Source: Sedimentisphaerales bacterium (GTDB lineage: Bacteria > Planctomycetota > Phycisphaerae > Sedimentisphaerales > Anaerohalosphaeraceae). Taken from it: 49,419 bases of DNA. How positions within the stretch are numbered: the stretch's first letter is position 1; the number at the start of each line of letters is the position of its first letter. Location of the stretch: assembly GCA_016930745.1 (NCBI GenBank), contig JAFGGE010000115.1, forward strand, positions 1 through 49,419, read 5' to 3'. Positions 8,382 through 17,239 of this stretch are shown one piece after another. The translations under genes were made by a program, and so were the position numbers. Under the pieces are notes generated by a model. That model had not been told where the DNA came from. It searched no databases and saw nothing but the letters and a program-made list of their open reading frames with translations.

Positions 8382-9722
8382 TTATAAAGATCTGCAGGCC
8401 AGTCGGGCAGCTCCGCAGGCCGCCTCTTCCTGAATCTCCGACAGAACCAGTTCCATTTCCAGAACCTGCCGGGCGGCATGGCAAAGCAAACGGCTCCTTC
8501 GCAAGGCATTGCCGCTGGCCACAACTCGCTTACACCCCTGAAGAACCGATGGCGGGAGCATTTGCTGAAGATTTCGGATGATCCCACAGGCCAGAGAGGA
8601 AGACAGATTCCCCAAGTTGAAATTATGCAGTCGTATCCCGTCAATCTGGCCGGAAATGGAAGGATTATGACGTTCTCCGAGGAAAGAAGGCCTGATTTTC
8701 AAAGTTTCCCATTCGGCAAGTCCATAAGCATCCAGTTTTTGAAAAAGCTCTTCCCGCGATGGAGGTTTCATCCCCAAATCCGTCAACCAAGACTCGATCG
8801 TTTCGACAAGCCACTGCCATGCCGCCCCACCGCACAGAACCGAGGCTGTAGCCATGAAGCGGTTGTCCGGAAACGGACGATATTCAAACGCAGAATCCAG
8901 AGGCAAGGACTCCGGGCGAAAACCTTTCGGCATTACCGCCGAGAGCTGCCCGCCGGTTCCCAACGTCAGGGCAAGATCCGTATCCGGATCAAACAGAGTC
9001 GCCAGCAACGAGGCCTGATTGTCCCCGATGGCCGTACTGACCGGTATACCCTCCGGCAATCCATACTCATCGGCCATTGCCGGATTAACAGAACCTGCTA
9101 TCGTTCCACAAGAAACCACTTTCGGCAACCATGAGGGAGGTATCCCGGCCTGATCTATCGCGCCCCAGTCCCAGTCCAGCCGATGTAAATCAAACAGTCC
9201 CCAGGAAGCGGCATCCGTCGGATCGGTCACAGGAGATGGCAGGCCGCAAAGCTTTGCCGCCAGCCAATCCTGAATCGTACAGGCTGAATTTATGTGATCC
9301 GGCGCCTGTTTATGAGAAATCAGCCAGGCCAGGGTCGCACAGCCAAATCCACTGCTCAGTCGATATCCGGTTTTTTCCTGGAGGGATTGAAGGAATCGCC
9401 CATCGCAGCGCTGGTCCTGCCATGTGATCAGGGGCGTGACTGGATTGCATTGATCATCGAGACAAAGCAACCCATGCATCTGCCCGGTCACGCCGATTGC
9501 AGATACCTGCCTCCGCAGGTCTTGGGGCAGATGGCAAACAACCGCCTGAGTCACCTTTACCAGTACAGACATATCCTGCTCGGCTCGATCATGTTCGCCA
9601 TTCAAATCGGCATGATGTGGGCAGGATTGAACCGCAAGAAGATCGCCGCCTTTGTTAATAATGACCGCGGCAACCTTGCTGGTGCCGATATCAATCCCCA
9701 ATACAAGCGGATCGGCCGCCAT
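8382..9722 (-). CDS. FGGY-family carbohydrate kinase, sedoheptulokinase-like
   Basis: ATP-dependent sugar kinase of 446 residues. The FGGY landmarks are the N-terminal phosphate loop GIDIGTSK, TGQMHG, the sugar-side ITWQDQRC, GDNQASLLA, and the ATP-side TLGTGGQLSA and CGGAAWQWL. The ITWQDQRC, SSGFGCATLAWL and TIQDWLAAKLCGLP stretches resemble sedoheptulokinases more than xylulo- or glycerol kinases, so phosphorylation of sedoheptulose or a similar ketose is the best guess. The ATG lies one base after the stop of the upstream sugar isomerase-like gene, with AAGGTG 10 bases upstream, so the two are translationally coupled. A ketose made by the isomerase-like protein and phosphorylated here would make biochemical sense. 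The family is certain, the substrate moderately so. Confidence 0.9.
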   Translation of the reverse strand: MAADPLVLGIDIGTSKVAAVIINKGGDLLAVQSCPHHADLNGEHDRAEQDMSVLVKVTQAVVCHLPQDLRRQVSAIGVTGQMHGLLCLDDQCNPVTPLITWQDQRCDGRFLQSLQEKTGYRLSSGFGCATLAWLISHKQAPDHINSACTIQDWLAAKLCGLPSPVTDPTDAASWGLFDLHRLDWDWGAIDQAGIPPSWLPKVVSCGTIAGSVNPAMADEYGLPEGIPVSTAIGDNQASLLATLFDPDTDLALTLGTGGQLSAVMPKGFRPESLPLDSAFEYRPFPDNRFMATASVLCGGAAWQWLVETIESWLTDLGMKPPSREELFQKLDAYGLAEWETLKIRPSFLGERHNPSISGQIDGIRLHNFNLGNLSSSLACGIIRNLQQMLPPSVLQGCKRVVASGNALRRSRLLCHAARQVLEMELVLSEIQEEAACGAARLACRSL

Positions 9723-9723
9723 C

Positions 9724-11148
9724 TCAGAACACCTTGCAGGTCAGGCCCAGTACGCCGGCCAGCGTTTGCAATTCATCGATGTGGTCGCCGTATACCACAG
9801 CGGTATGCTCTCGGGAAATGTTCTCGACAAATCCCTGCAAGTCACGAAATTCCAGTAAAGCCGAGGATTCGCAATGTGGCATCCGGCGATGCCGCGTGGT
9901 TTCACAGACTTTGCCTTCGGCCAGGAGCAGCGTTTTTCCGTCAAAGCACAATTCCACCACAGTGATCGGCGTATCGGCGGCCAGTTCGGCATCCAGACCA
10001 CATCCGGAACCATCCCGTTTGATCTCGTAGGTGCCCCCCCAGTCGCACAGCAGCGTTCGTCCGCCGCTCGTCATTTCCGGGCTGATCACACCCACAAAAC
10101 CGCAATGCGCCAGCCGGGCCAGGTTGTTCCACGTTTCCCTGGGATAGCGCGAGACATCCGGCGACAAAGGATCGCCGAAATGATCCGTCAAGGCCCCGAC
10201 GTATCGGACTGGATACATATTCGACATCATACACGGCTTGTCGAGCAGATATGTGATCAGCATCAGACTGAGAATCGCACAATAATCCCCGTCGCAGGCC
10301 GTGACATAACCATCCTCCCGCAGCAGGCTCTGCGCCAGGCAGGGCACATCCCGACCGCCGTCGATTACAAGATCGCCGAAGCAGTTGACGCCAAAAGCGA
10401 CAGCCTGCTCTTCCTGCAGGATAGACTGGATCGCCAGATAGGTCCGGACCGCCTGCATAAGCTCCGCTGGACGGACATCTTTCTCCACATAACGGGCCCT
10501 TCTCTGTTGCCATACCTCATCAATCTGCTGCGGCATAAATTGATCGTAACGGCGGCGAATGTCATCGAGGGTCCATACAACGATGGATGTCCCCAGGCTT
10601 TGCGTGATCCGATGGCCGGCGGCCGTAGCGTTCCACGGGAAGTTTTGTTTTCCGAAAACGACCACCCTGGCCGTTTTCAGAAACCGCCGGATCGCCAGAG
10701 ATCGGACCAGCATTTCCCCATGCTTTCGATTTTCAGCTATATACACCTCCACGCCCAGCGCCCGCAGAAAATCCCGCGCCGACCATCGCCAGAAATCCGG
10801 CTCATCGTACTCCATTAACGGCCAGAACAGGACCGGCAACTTGCGCTCTACAAGCGGCTGGGGATGCGAATTCCAAACCTCTGTCGGATAGGCCGGAATG
10901 CTGACAGGCAGGATGGCATCCACTTCAGGCCCGAGCCCCGAAACCACTTTGGACCAGTGTTCAGGAGATTCGACGGCAATCATCGGTTCGACGACGGCTA
11001 TAGGCTTCAGAAGGTCCGTCAGCTTGGCAATATCGATAGTGGGTTTGCCCGGTTTGGCCAGAATGGGCTGAAGACGGGCCCTGGGAACCTGCAGAAATGG
11101 CTCCGGCTCGGCCGCCAGATATCGTTGAACCGCTTCCCGTTCACTCAT
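9724..11148 (-). CDS. Sugar isomerase-related protein (L-fucose/L-arabinose isomerase fold)
   Basis: Predicted soluble protein of 474 residues related to the FucI/AraA isomerase superfamily. The evidence is the overall layout: an N-terminal Rossmann-like region, a central GVNCFGDLVIDGG segment, ACDGDYCAILSLMLITYLLDKP with its acidic residues, and a C-terminal beta domain that ends in a short helical tail. In true isomerases a Glu and an Asp bind Mn2+; I cannot place both with confidence. The start is set at 11148 (MSEREAVQ); the frame opens at 11181 but that ATG has no ribosome-binding site and lies against a hairpin. The next gene, the FGGY kinase, starts one base after this stop. Aldose-ketose isomerisation upstream of phosphorylation is the likely role. 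A binding protein of the same fold is the alternative. Confidence 0.75.
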   Translation of the reverse strand: MSEREAVQRYLAAEPEPFLQVPRARLQPILAKPGKPTIDIAKLTDLLKPIAVVEPMIAVESPEHWSKVVSGLGPEVDAILPVSIPAYPTEVWNSHPQPLVERKLPVLFWPLMEYDEPDFWRWSARDFLRALGVEVYIAENRKHGEMLVRSLAIRRFLKTARVVVFGKQNFPWNATAAGHRITQSLGTSIVVWTLDDIRRRYDQFMPQQIDEVWQQRRARYVEKDVRPAELMQAVRTYLAIQSILQEEQAVAFGVNCFGDLVIDGGRDVPCLAQSLLREDGYVTACDGDYCAILSLMLITYLLDKPCMMSNMYPVRYVGALTDHFGDPLSPDVSRYPRETWNNLARLAHCGFVGVISPEMTSGGRTLLCDWGGTYEIKRDGSGCGLDAELAADTPITVVELCFDGKTLLLAEGKVCETTRHRRMPHCESSALLEFRDLQGFVENISREHTAVVYGDHIDELQTLAGVLGLTCKVF

Positions 11149-11181
11149 GTCCTCTGGCTCCCTTCCTTTTGTATGCGGCAT

Positions 11182-11205
11182 AAAAAAGAACAGGAGACTT
11201 GTTCC
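11182..11205 (-). terminator. Rho-independent terminator after the cytochrome b gene
   Basis: On the minus strand GAACA-AGTCTCC-TGTTC is followed by TTTTTT. It starts 22 bases after the cytochrome b stop and ends about 33 bases before the chosen isomerase start. The stem is short (5-6 bases), but the six-T tract supports termination. Confidence 0.5.
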
Positions 11206-11226
11206 TACCCTGGTAAAAGAAACTAT

Positions 11227-11868
11227 TTAATCGGCTTTGAATTTCGCCCGCATCACAAGATACACATGGCCAATAGCCACCAACACCAGGACCAGCGCAA
11301 AATACCGATGCAATTCAAACAGAATCTCCTGCCCCTTTGTGCCGAAGATCGGATACATGCTGACGATCATCGACAGGGCTACCGGCAGGATCAAAACCGC
11401 TGCCAGCCAGAACGTCAGTTTACGTCCCAGGTCGCTGTTGCACAGAAGATCCTTGCACCGACAACGCATCAGGCGTTCCACCCAGTCCAGCTCGTCGCGG
11501 GTAAAGCGGCACTGCTGGGCATATCCGACAATCGCGATCATCGCACAGACGGCAAAGACGGGGGCAAAGGTGGCGTGAATCATGAGGGTATATCCGCTCA
11601 GCGGCACGCCGCAGATCAGTCGAGGCACAAATCCGGTCAGAAACAGGATCAAAAAGCACAACAGAGCAACCATATAGACCAGTTTTTTCAGCTTGCCGAC
11701 CAGAGTGAGCTTTTGATCCAGGAAGAACATCGTCAGCACATGCACTTTGAAGCGAACCAGTCCGCCGAAACTGAGATCGCGTTTTTGCCCGACAGGGCAG
11801 GCAAACCAGTGCACTACCACCAATCCCAGTACAATTATTATTGCCCAAATCGAAATTGTCGCAAACAT
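11227..11868 (-). CDS. Membrane cytochrome b-like protein
   Basis: Integral membrane protein of 213 residues with four or five hydrophobic helices, of the type that holds b haems between paired histidines. Candidate ligands are HWF near the N-terminus, KVHVLTMF, MIHATFAP, LHRYFAL and GHVYLV. A cysteine cluster, RCRCKDLLC, lies in the loop before the third helix pair. This matches the general plan of the b subunits of formate dehydrogenases, hydrogenases and other quinone-linked enzymes. The ATG at 11868 has AGGTGG 8 bases upstream; GTG codons at 11880 and 11874 are alternatives. The gene follows the multihaem cytochrome c gene by about 20 bases, so the two proteins probably form one membrane electron-transfer module that passes electrons between quinone and periplasmic haems. 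Confidence 0.78.
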   Translation of the reverse strand: MFATISIWAIIIVLGLVVVHWFACPVGQKRDLSFGGLVRFKVHVLTMFFLDQKLTLVGKLKKLVYMVALLCFLILFLTGFVPRLICGVPLSGYTLMIHATFAPVFAVCAMIAIVGYAQQCRFTRDELDWVERLMRCRCKDLLCNSDLGRKLTFWLAAVLILPVALSMIVSMYPIFGTKGQEILFELHRYFALVLVLVAIGHVYLVMRAKFKAD

Positions 11869-11889
11869 AAGCACATCCACCTATCAGGA

Positions 11890-13959
11890 TTACCATTCGT
11901 CCGATACGGCCCCGGCCAGACAGCCCAGCGCCCGCAAGCCATACAATACAAGAACCGCCGCGATCACGGCACAGCACAGCAGCACGGTAATTTTCATCAT
12001 GGGACGGAATACGAACGACCAGTTAAACCAGCCGATGTACGTCGCATCAATATCCTGGAATGAAACCATGGCGGCTGTCTGCGGCTGCTGCGTCCAGCCT
12101 TGTTCGCCCTGTTCGGCAACCGGGGTGTCCATCGCCACCTGTCCGAAAAAGAACGGCGCATCCGTCGCATGACAGTCGCCGCATTGGCCCTCGGCCCCGA
12201 GCGATTGTGTTGCGGGGCGTACATTGTGGGCGATCGGCCAGGAATAGGGCCTGGCCGCTTCATGGTCCGCTGTTACCACTTCATATTCGGCTTCCGTATT
12301 CTCGGTTGCCGGTTTCGTTTGATTCAGCTTATATACTTTCCCGCCGGCGATATACACCGCTTGCGGAACCGCGGCATTTTCCTCTTCGGGTTCCGGCATA
12401 TCCGCCTGAATCGCCATAAGCGTCTGTTTGATCTGCTCGGAGGTCATCGGTCGCCAGTCATTGACACGATCTTCCGATTGAATCGTCAACTGCAACGGCT
12501 CCTCGGCCAGAAACGCCACATCCTCAGGCAGCATCGGAGTGATTTTCTCTTTGGTTTCCACTGCCCAGAAGGCCGGCCAGAACATTTTATGAGGAGCAAT
12601 CTTATGATCCTGCCCCCGAACAAAAACCGGATTCATGATATGCGGAAGCGGAAGATCGATGGCGTGTTTTCCATGCAGGCCCAGTTTGTGAATCCGCGAG
12701 GTTTTCACCATTTCGGGTTCTTTTGCGGGCACCGGACCGCTGTGACAGGCGGTGCAGGAAAGTTCTGTAAAATGGATCGTGGGAATGCCGGCATGTCTGG
12801 GATGCGGCGCGCCCAGACGGCCGCCCTTGCGGGCCGCCTCGGCATCCGCCGTTTCATCGCCCAGATGACAGCCGCGGCAGGATAATGTCGAAACCGCCCC
12901 CCTCCCTTCGTTCTCCTGTTCCGTATCGCCTCGCGTGATCATGTGATCATCGCCATTGCGATGGCAATCCACGCAGGTCAGACCGGACGCCAGATGCACG
13001 TCTTCATCGGTAATCCAATCCAGTTCCGCTGTCCGATCAACCTGTCGCTGTTCGATCTTCTCCTGCTCTGCGGATTTGACTTTGACCTGTTCGGTCTTTT
13101 TGATCTGTGTCTGGGTGGAATGGCAAAAATAACATCGCTGGGGGGGAGGTTGTCGAACGATATCAAAGAATACCTTATTCTCGGGATCAAAAGCACGGGA
13201 ATCGTAAGTTGTCGTAATCTTTTCGACAATTTTGAGCGATGTTTGGTCGGGTTCGAGCGGCATGGAAAACTCATCAATCGCCGAAGCCGTTCCTTTGACC
13301 GTACCCAGACCGGCGCCGACGGTAGCAACCCAGCGGTAATTCTGCCGGGCCACCTGCATCGCCGCCCCATCGGGACTGCCCTGGTCCTGTCTTGCGTCAG
13401 CGCTGTGGCAGACCAGACAGTTGATTTCGTAAAGACCGGATATCGGCTGTCGGATGATCGCCTCGGGATCGGCTGTTTCGCTGTCCGGATCGACCGGGAT
13501 CTCGCCATAATTCCCACCGGGATAATGGGTTCCAAACTGCTTGATCCATTGCCAGCCAGTCAGACGGATCTGCTCCGGTCGAAAGGCGCCGTCCCACCCT
13601 CGGTTGGAAACCGGAATCATCGTTCGTGTAGCCGAATCCCGGAGCACCCAGGGCTCGCCGACTCGCGGATCGCTTTGATCGGACGGAACCCGGCAGGAGT
13701 TGAAATGCCATCCGCCCGAAATGGTCGCATAGTCATGGCACTTGCCGCAGGTGTTTTTCATCGAAACCGGACGCGGGAATTTCTCGCCGGGTTTGAGTTC
13801 GTTGCCCAGATCATCGTATAGCGTGATCCAATGAACCGGCTCGGAACGATTCCCATCATTGCCGTCTCCAAGTCCCTTTTCCGCCGTGGCCGCCATCGCT
13901 GGGCCAATAACCATAACCACGATAGCCAATCCCGTTATGATGTTCGTTTTTGAGTCCAA
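11890..13959 (-). CDS. Secreted seven-haem cytochrome c with C-terminal membrane anchor
   Basis: Periplasmic electron-transfer protein of about 689 residues. Seven CxxCH sites are visible in order: CGKCH, CLVCH, CYFCH, CVDCH, CRGCH, CTACH and CGDCH. The long spacing between them and a Glu/Lys/Gln-rich stretch after the third are not typical of small haem shuttles. Near the C-terminus MMKITVLLCCAVIAAVLVLY forms a membrane helix. The start is placed at a TTG (13959) because it gives a normal signal peptide (GLAIVVMVIGPAMAA) and GGGGA lies 6 bases upstream. The ATG at 14118 would add 53 residues before the signal and is less likely. The gene is followed directly by the cytochrome b gene. The electron donor or acceptor is unknown; a quinol-linked reductase or an exit path for sugar oxidation are both open. 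Confidence 0.88.
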   Translation of the reverse strand: MDSKTNIITGLAIVVMVIGPAMAATAEKGLGDGNDGNRSEPVHWITLYDDLGNELKPGEKFPRPVSMKNTCGKCHDYATISGGWHFNSCRVPSDQSDPRVGEPWVLRDSATRTMIPVSNRGWDGAFRPEQIRLTGWQWIKQFGTHYPGGNYGEIPVDPDSETADPEAIIRQPISGLYEINCLVCHSADARQDQGSPDGAAMQVARQNYRWVATVGAGLGTVKGTASAIDEFSMPLEPDQTSLKIVEKITTTYDSRAFDPENKVFFDIVRQPPPQRCYFCHSTQTQIKKTEQVKVKSAEQEKIEQRQVDRTAELDWITDEDVHLASGLTCVDCHRNGDDHMITRGDTEQENEGRGAVSTLSCRGCHLGDETADAEAARKGGRLGAPHPRHAGIPTIHFTELSCTACHSGPVPAKEPEMVKTSRIHKLGLHGKHAIDLPLPHIMNPVFVRGQDHKIAPHKMFWPAFWAVETKEKITPMLPEDVAFLAEEPLQLTIQSEDRVNDWRPMTSEQIKQTLMAIQADMPEPEEENAAVPQAVYIAGGKVYKLNQTKPATENTEAEYEVVTADHEAARPYSWPIAHNVRPATQSLGAEGQCGDCHATDAPFFFGQVAMDTPVAEQGEQGWTQQPQTAAMVSFQDIDATYIGWFNWSFVFRPMMKITVLLCCAVIAAVLVLYGLRALGCLAGAVSDEW

Positions 13960-14147
13960 GTTTCGTCCCCGGATCTGAACAGACAAAGATTCGATACCAA
14001 CCGTTTCTATGTGAATATGTAAACGAAAAAGAGGCCTCTGTAAAGTTCTTTTTCGCTTTTCTAAGGACGCATTTCTGCTCCATGTCGGCGCAGAGTCCCC
14101 TCTTTTCACAGCTTCCAATGAATGAGCCGATACTCTGGTTGGCTCCT

Positions 14148-14183
14148 AAAAAAGCCGGCAGGCCCCGCGATGAGGCCTGCCGG
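14148..14183 (-). terminator. Strong rho-independent terminator after the Gfo/Idh/MocA gene
   Basis: CCGGCAGGCC (14155-14164) and GGCCTGCCGG (14174-14183) form a perfect 10-base GC-rich stem. On the minus strand it starts 13 bases after the stop at 14197 and is followed by CTTTTTTAGG. This separates the 14197-30046 part of the sugar cluster from the cytochrome genes. Confidence 0.85.
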
Positions 14184-14196
14184 TTAAAACCGTCAA

Positions 14197-15573
14197 TTAC
14201 ACAGCAAAATCTTCGGGCTTAAACTCCAGCTTTTTGCCGGCTGCTACGGCATCGTTTACGCGGAGCACCATGACCGCCGTATGATAGCCGACCTCCCCGG
14301 GGCAATTCAGCTTGTCGGCCCCGCGGATCGAATCGAAGAAGTTCACCAGATGCGGCTGATGATACGGCACGTTCATGGTCACCGGGATCTTATAATGCGC
14401 CGGCGCAATCGATTCGCGCACATCGGCGGCCTGTTCTCCGGCCGCGGCGGTCGGTTTGGCGGCCGGTGCGACCGAGGTAATATACCCCTTGTCCACCCAG
14501 GGCTGCCATTTTTCTTCCGGCACCCAGCCTTCCCGATAGAGATCGCCTCGAGCAGCGGATTCCGAAATGATCATCGTCCCTTCATCTCCCTGGAACTGTT
14601 CATAATAGCCGTTGGCGCTGTTGGTGGTCAGGGTCTGATAGGTGGCGCGAACCAGGCCCTGCGCGGTCGGGAATTCATAGATCGTGATCACATTGTCATA
14701 CCACTCGTGATCGGTCCAGTAATCCGTTCCGCCGCTGGCGATCACCGAAGTGGGCAACGATTCTCCCAGGAACCAGCTATAGATGTCGATCTGGTGAGAG
14801 CCAAGATCCACGATCGGCCCGCCTCCCAACCCTTTATACCATCGCCAGTTACGGAACTGTTTCATGTCCTTATAACCGTATTTGGCCAGAACATCCTGCG
14901 GGATTTCGGAGCCTTCCGGCCAGCCCAGGTCCTCACAGGCCGCCCGGCTGCGGTTCCATTGTCCGTAACAATGTGTAATCCGGCCCAGCAGCTTGGCCTC
15001 TTTCATCAATTTTTCGTCGCAGTACCGGTATCGCGGATTGCTTCGCCGCTGATGGCCGATCTGCAGCAATTTGCCCGTCTGTTTGGCGACCTGCACCATT
15101 TCTTTGGCCTTGGCCAGATCGTTGCTCATCTCTTTTTCGCAGTACACGTGCAGGCCTTTTTTCATGCAGGCGATCGCATGGGGAGCGTGCCAGAAGTCCG
15201 GAGTCGCCACGATCACGGCATCCAGATCCTTCTCCGTCTCCAGCAGGTCCTGATAATCCACGTATTTGGTGCCTTTGTGTCCATAACGTCTGCCGTAGGC
15301 GGTTAGGATTTTGCTGACCCGATTCAGGTTGCCCTGTTCCCAGATATCGCATACGGCCTGAAACTGGACATTGGACTTGTCGCCCATCTTGATGATGGCG
15401 TCCATCAGCACCTGGCCTTCAGCGCCGGCGCCGATCAGGGCCACGTTGATCTGGTCTTTTTTCCGGGCCCCGGCGGCAGCCCCCTGCCCGAACGCCGCCG
15501 GCGACAGGAACAATCCGGCTCCAATCGCCGCCGTCGATCGCATGAAATCACGTCTGTCAATTCCCTTACTCAT
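14197..15573 (-). CDS. Tat-exported Gfo/Idh/MocA family oxidoreductase
   Basis: Predicted sugar oxidoreductase of 458 residues. The start at 15573 gives a twin-arginine signal (GIDRRDFMRSTAAIGAG) and has GGAGA about 9 bases upstream; the open frame continues to 15672 but runs into the upstream gene. The Rossmann loop is GAGAEG, then PDFWHAPHAI, YCEKEMS (an EKE form of EKP, so the proline is replaced) and DLGSHQIDIYSW. It is more divergent than the other four family members in the window, with an extra Ala/Pro-rich loop (APAAKPTAAAGE) in the C-terminal domain. It starts 19 bases after the isomerase-DUF1080 fusion gene and is closed by a strong terminator, so it is the last gene of that transcript. 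A joint action with the fusion enzyme on one substrate is likely. Confidence 0.92.
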   Translation of the reverse strand: MSKGIDRRDFMRSTAAIGAGLFLSPAAFGQGAAAGARKKDQINVALIGAGAEGQVLMDAIIKMGDKSNVQFQAVCDIWEQGNLNRVSKILTAYGRRYGHKGTKYVDYQDLLETEKDLDAVIVATPDFWHAPHAIACMKKGLHVYCEKEMSNDLAKAKEMVQVAKQTGKLLQIGHQRRSNPRYRYCDEKLMKEAKLLGRITHCYGQWNRSRAACEDLGWPEGSEIPQDVLAKYGYKDMKQFRNWRWYKGLGGGPIVDLGSHQIDIYSWFLGESLPTSVIASGGTDYWTDHEWYDNVITIYEFPTAQGLVRATYQTLTTNSANGYYEQFQGDEGTMIISESAARGDLYREGWVPEEKWQPWVDKGYITSVAPAAKPTAAAGEQAADVRESIAPAHYKIPVTMNVPYHQPHLVNFFDSIRGADKLNCPGEVGYHTAVMVLRVNDAVAAGKKLEFKPEDFAV

Positions 15574-15592
15574 TCTCTTGGCTCTCCACGTT

Positions 15593-17086
15593 TTAACGGT
15601 TAACTCGTTCAATCGGTCTGATCTTGACATTTCGATACCACACCACAGATCCGTGATCCTGGAATCCGACATGTCCTTCCCGCTTCATGTCTTTATACGC
15701 CGTACGGAATTTGTTCTTTTGGCCGTCCGGTTCGGGCCATGTATTGGGGGCCTTGTCGGCGCTGGGATTCATCGCCGCTTCGGTCCATTCGTCCAGGTCC
15801 ATTCGCAGGATCTGCTCGCCATTCATGCTTACGCTGAGCCGGTTGTTCCAGGCAACGATCGTCATGTGGTTCCATTGGCCCGGGGCTTTCATCAGATTCT
15901 TGGCCGGGGCCAGGCAATCGTAAATAGCGCCGCACATGTTGCGGTTGAGCCCGCCGCCGGCGGAGTCATAAATCTGAACTTCAATCCCGGTCTGGACAGG
16001 GTCTTTCACGTCGTCGGTGCGGATGAATACACCGCTGTTGGTTTTGGGATCGACCTTGAATTCCAGGTCCAGAATAAAGTTGCCGTAGCGTTCCTTGGTC
16101 CAGATGTCGCCCCCCGAATTGGCCCGAGAAAGCACATCGTCTTCCAGTTTCCAGTTGCCTGCGGAGGTGGTATTGCTCAGGTCGCCGGCGAGCAGCTTTT
16201 TCCAGCCGCCCGGTTTCAGCTCAGCCGCTACATCCTCAAACCAGTGAATGCACTGACGAATCTCGGGAACGGAATTGTCCCAGTTGTGTTCGTATTCCAC
16301 CGAGAAATAGCCCCGCCAGCCCTGCTCGTTGAGATACTCGAGGATCTGCCGCGGCTTGCTGACGCCGGTGCCCCAGGGCACATCATGGCCGTGCGGTTTG
16401 CCGAACTTGGTCAGATCTTTGAAGTGAAAATACAGGATTCGATCCTTCAGTTTCTTGACGGCTTCCAGCGGATCGATATCGCTTCGGGTCCAATGGCCCG
16501 TATCGGCGCAGGCGCCGATGAAGCGGCTGCGGCCTTCACAAACCTTCAGAACCGTATCCGGATTCCAGTAATGAGAGGGATCCGGATGGTTGTGAATCGC
16601 CACGCCGATTTCATATTCCTGGGCCAGCTTGTCCAGCATGTCGAACGCCTCTTCCGGAGGCTCCGAAGCGATATAACGGATATTCATATCTTTGCAGAAA
16701 TCAAAGACTTTACGGCATTCGGCCTCGTTGTTGGGAAGTCCGACCACACCGTAAGCGATCAACCGAATCCCGTTCTCGGCCAGTTTGGCCTTGACTTCCT
16801 GGCGAAGGGCTTCATCCATGGTATGGATCATCTGGGCATTGGGTTTTTCCTTGCTCAGACGCTGTCCCGGATAGGCCTCGATCCAGCTCAGGCCCAGCGA
16901 AGCGGCCTTATCCACCGCTTCAAAAAAGGTGAAACGGTTGAACGTGTACGCCTGGGTGCCTACGCTCCAGCCCTGGTATATATCCCGCGGCGGATGGGCC
17001 ATACGGGGTCCGCGTCCCTGAGGCTGGGCCAAAACGGACGATGCCACAATTGTTAAAACCGCCAAAAGCATCATTTTTTTCACCAT
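15593..17086 (-). CDS. Sugar isomerase/epimerase (TIM barrel) fused to DUF1080 (3-keto-disaccharide hydrolase)
   Basis: Secreted bifunctional protein of 497 residues. After a signal peptide (MMLLAVLTIVASSVLAQ) comes an AP-endonuclease-2-type TIM barrel, roughly residues 35-285, with candidate metal residues in IHNHPDPSHY, ADTGHWTRSD, FHFKDL and SVEYEHNW. From about 300 to the end is a DUF1080 beta-sandwich: WKLEDDVLSR, DLEFKVDPKTNSGVFIRT, GIEVQIYDS and the closing GFQDHGSVVWYRNVKIRPI. Characterised DUF1080 proteins act on 3-keto glycosides, and isomerase-fold partners hydrate or isomerise the released product, so the fusion joins two consecutive steps in one chain. The start at 17086 has AGGAG 8 bases upstream; the longer frame to 17233 has no support. 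It is followed after 19 bases by a Gfo/Idh/MocA gene that could make the 3-keto substrate. Confidence 0.92.
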   Translation of the reverse strand: MVKKMMLLAVLTIVASSVLAQPQGRGPRMAHPPRDIYQGWSVGTQAYTFNRFTFFEAVDKAASLGLSWIEAYPGQRLSKEKPNAQMIHTMDEALRQEVKAKLAENGIRLIAYGVVGLPNNEAECRKVFDFCKDMNIRYIASEPPEEAFDMLDKLAQEYEIGVAIHNHPDPSHYWNPDTVLKVCEGRSRFIGACADTGHWTRSDIDPLEAVKKLKDRILYFHFKDLTKFGKPHGHDVPWGTGVSKPRQILEYLNEQGWRGYFSVEYEHNWDNSVPEIRQCIHWFEDVAAELKPGGWKKLLAGDLSNTTSAGNWKLEDDVLSRANSGGDIWTKERYGNFILDLEFKVDPKTNSGVFIRTDDVKDPVQTGIEVQIYDSAGGGLNRNMCGAIYDCLAPAKNLMKAPGQWNHMTIVAWNNRLSVSMNGEQILRMDLDEWTEAAMNPSADKAPNTWPEPDGQKNKFRTAYKDMKREGHVGFQDHGSVVWYRNVKIRPIERVNR

Positions 17087-17239
17087 TGCCAATCTCCTAC
17101 ATAAACGGCCTTTGTTACACCCTCTGCAAGCAAAGCCAACGTCCGTATTGTTCCAGAAAAGCGGCTTTGCCTGACTGCGACAACGCCCGGCCGTCCGTAA
17201 AACCAGACGAACAAGGCGCATGCGCCCTTTCATTTTTCT

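Noticed and set aside
15371..17056. 561-codon open frame on the plus strand
   Set aside because: It lies opposite the isomerase-DUF1080 fusion, which has a signal peptide, a ribosome-binding site and clear motifs. The plus-strand product has no recognisable domain.
17215..17226. Palindrome GGCGCATGCGCC after the Gfo/Idh/MocA gene as a terminator
   Set aside because: A perfect palindrome leaves no loop and there is no T tract after it on the minus strand.
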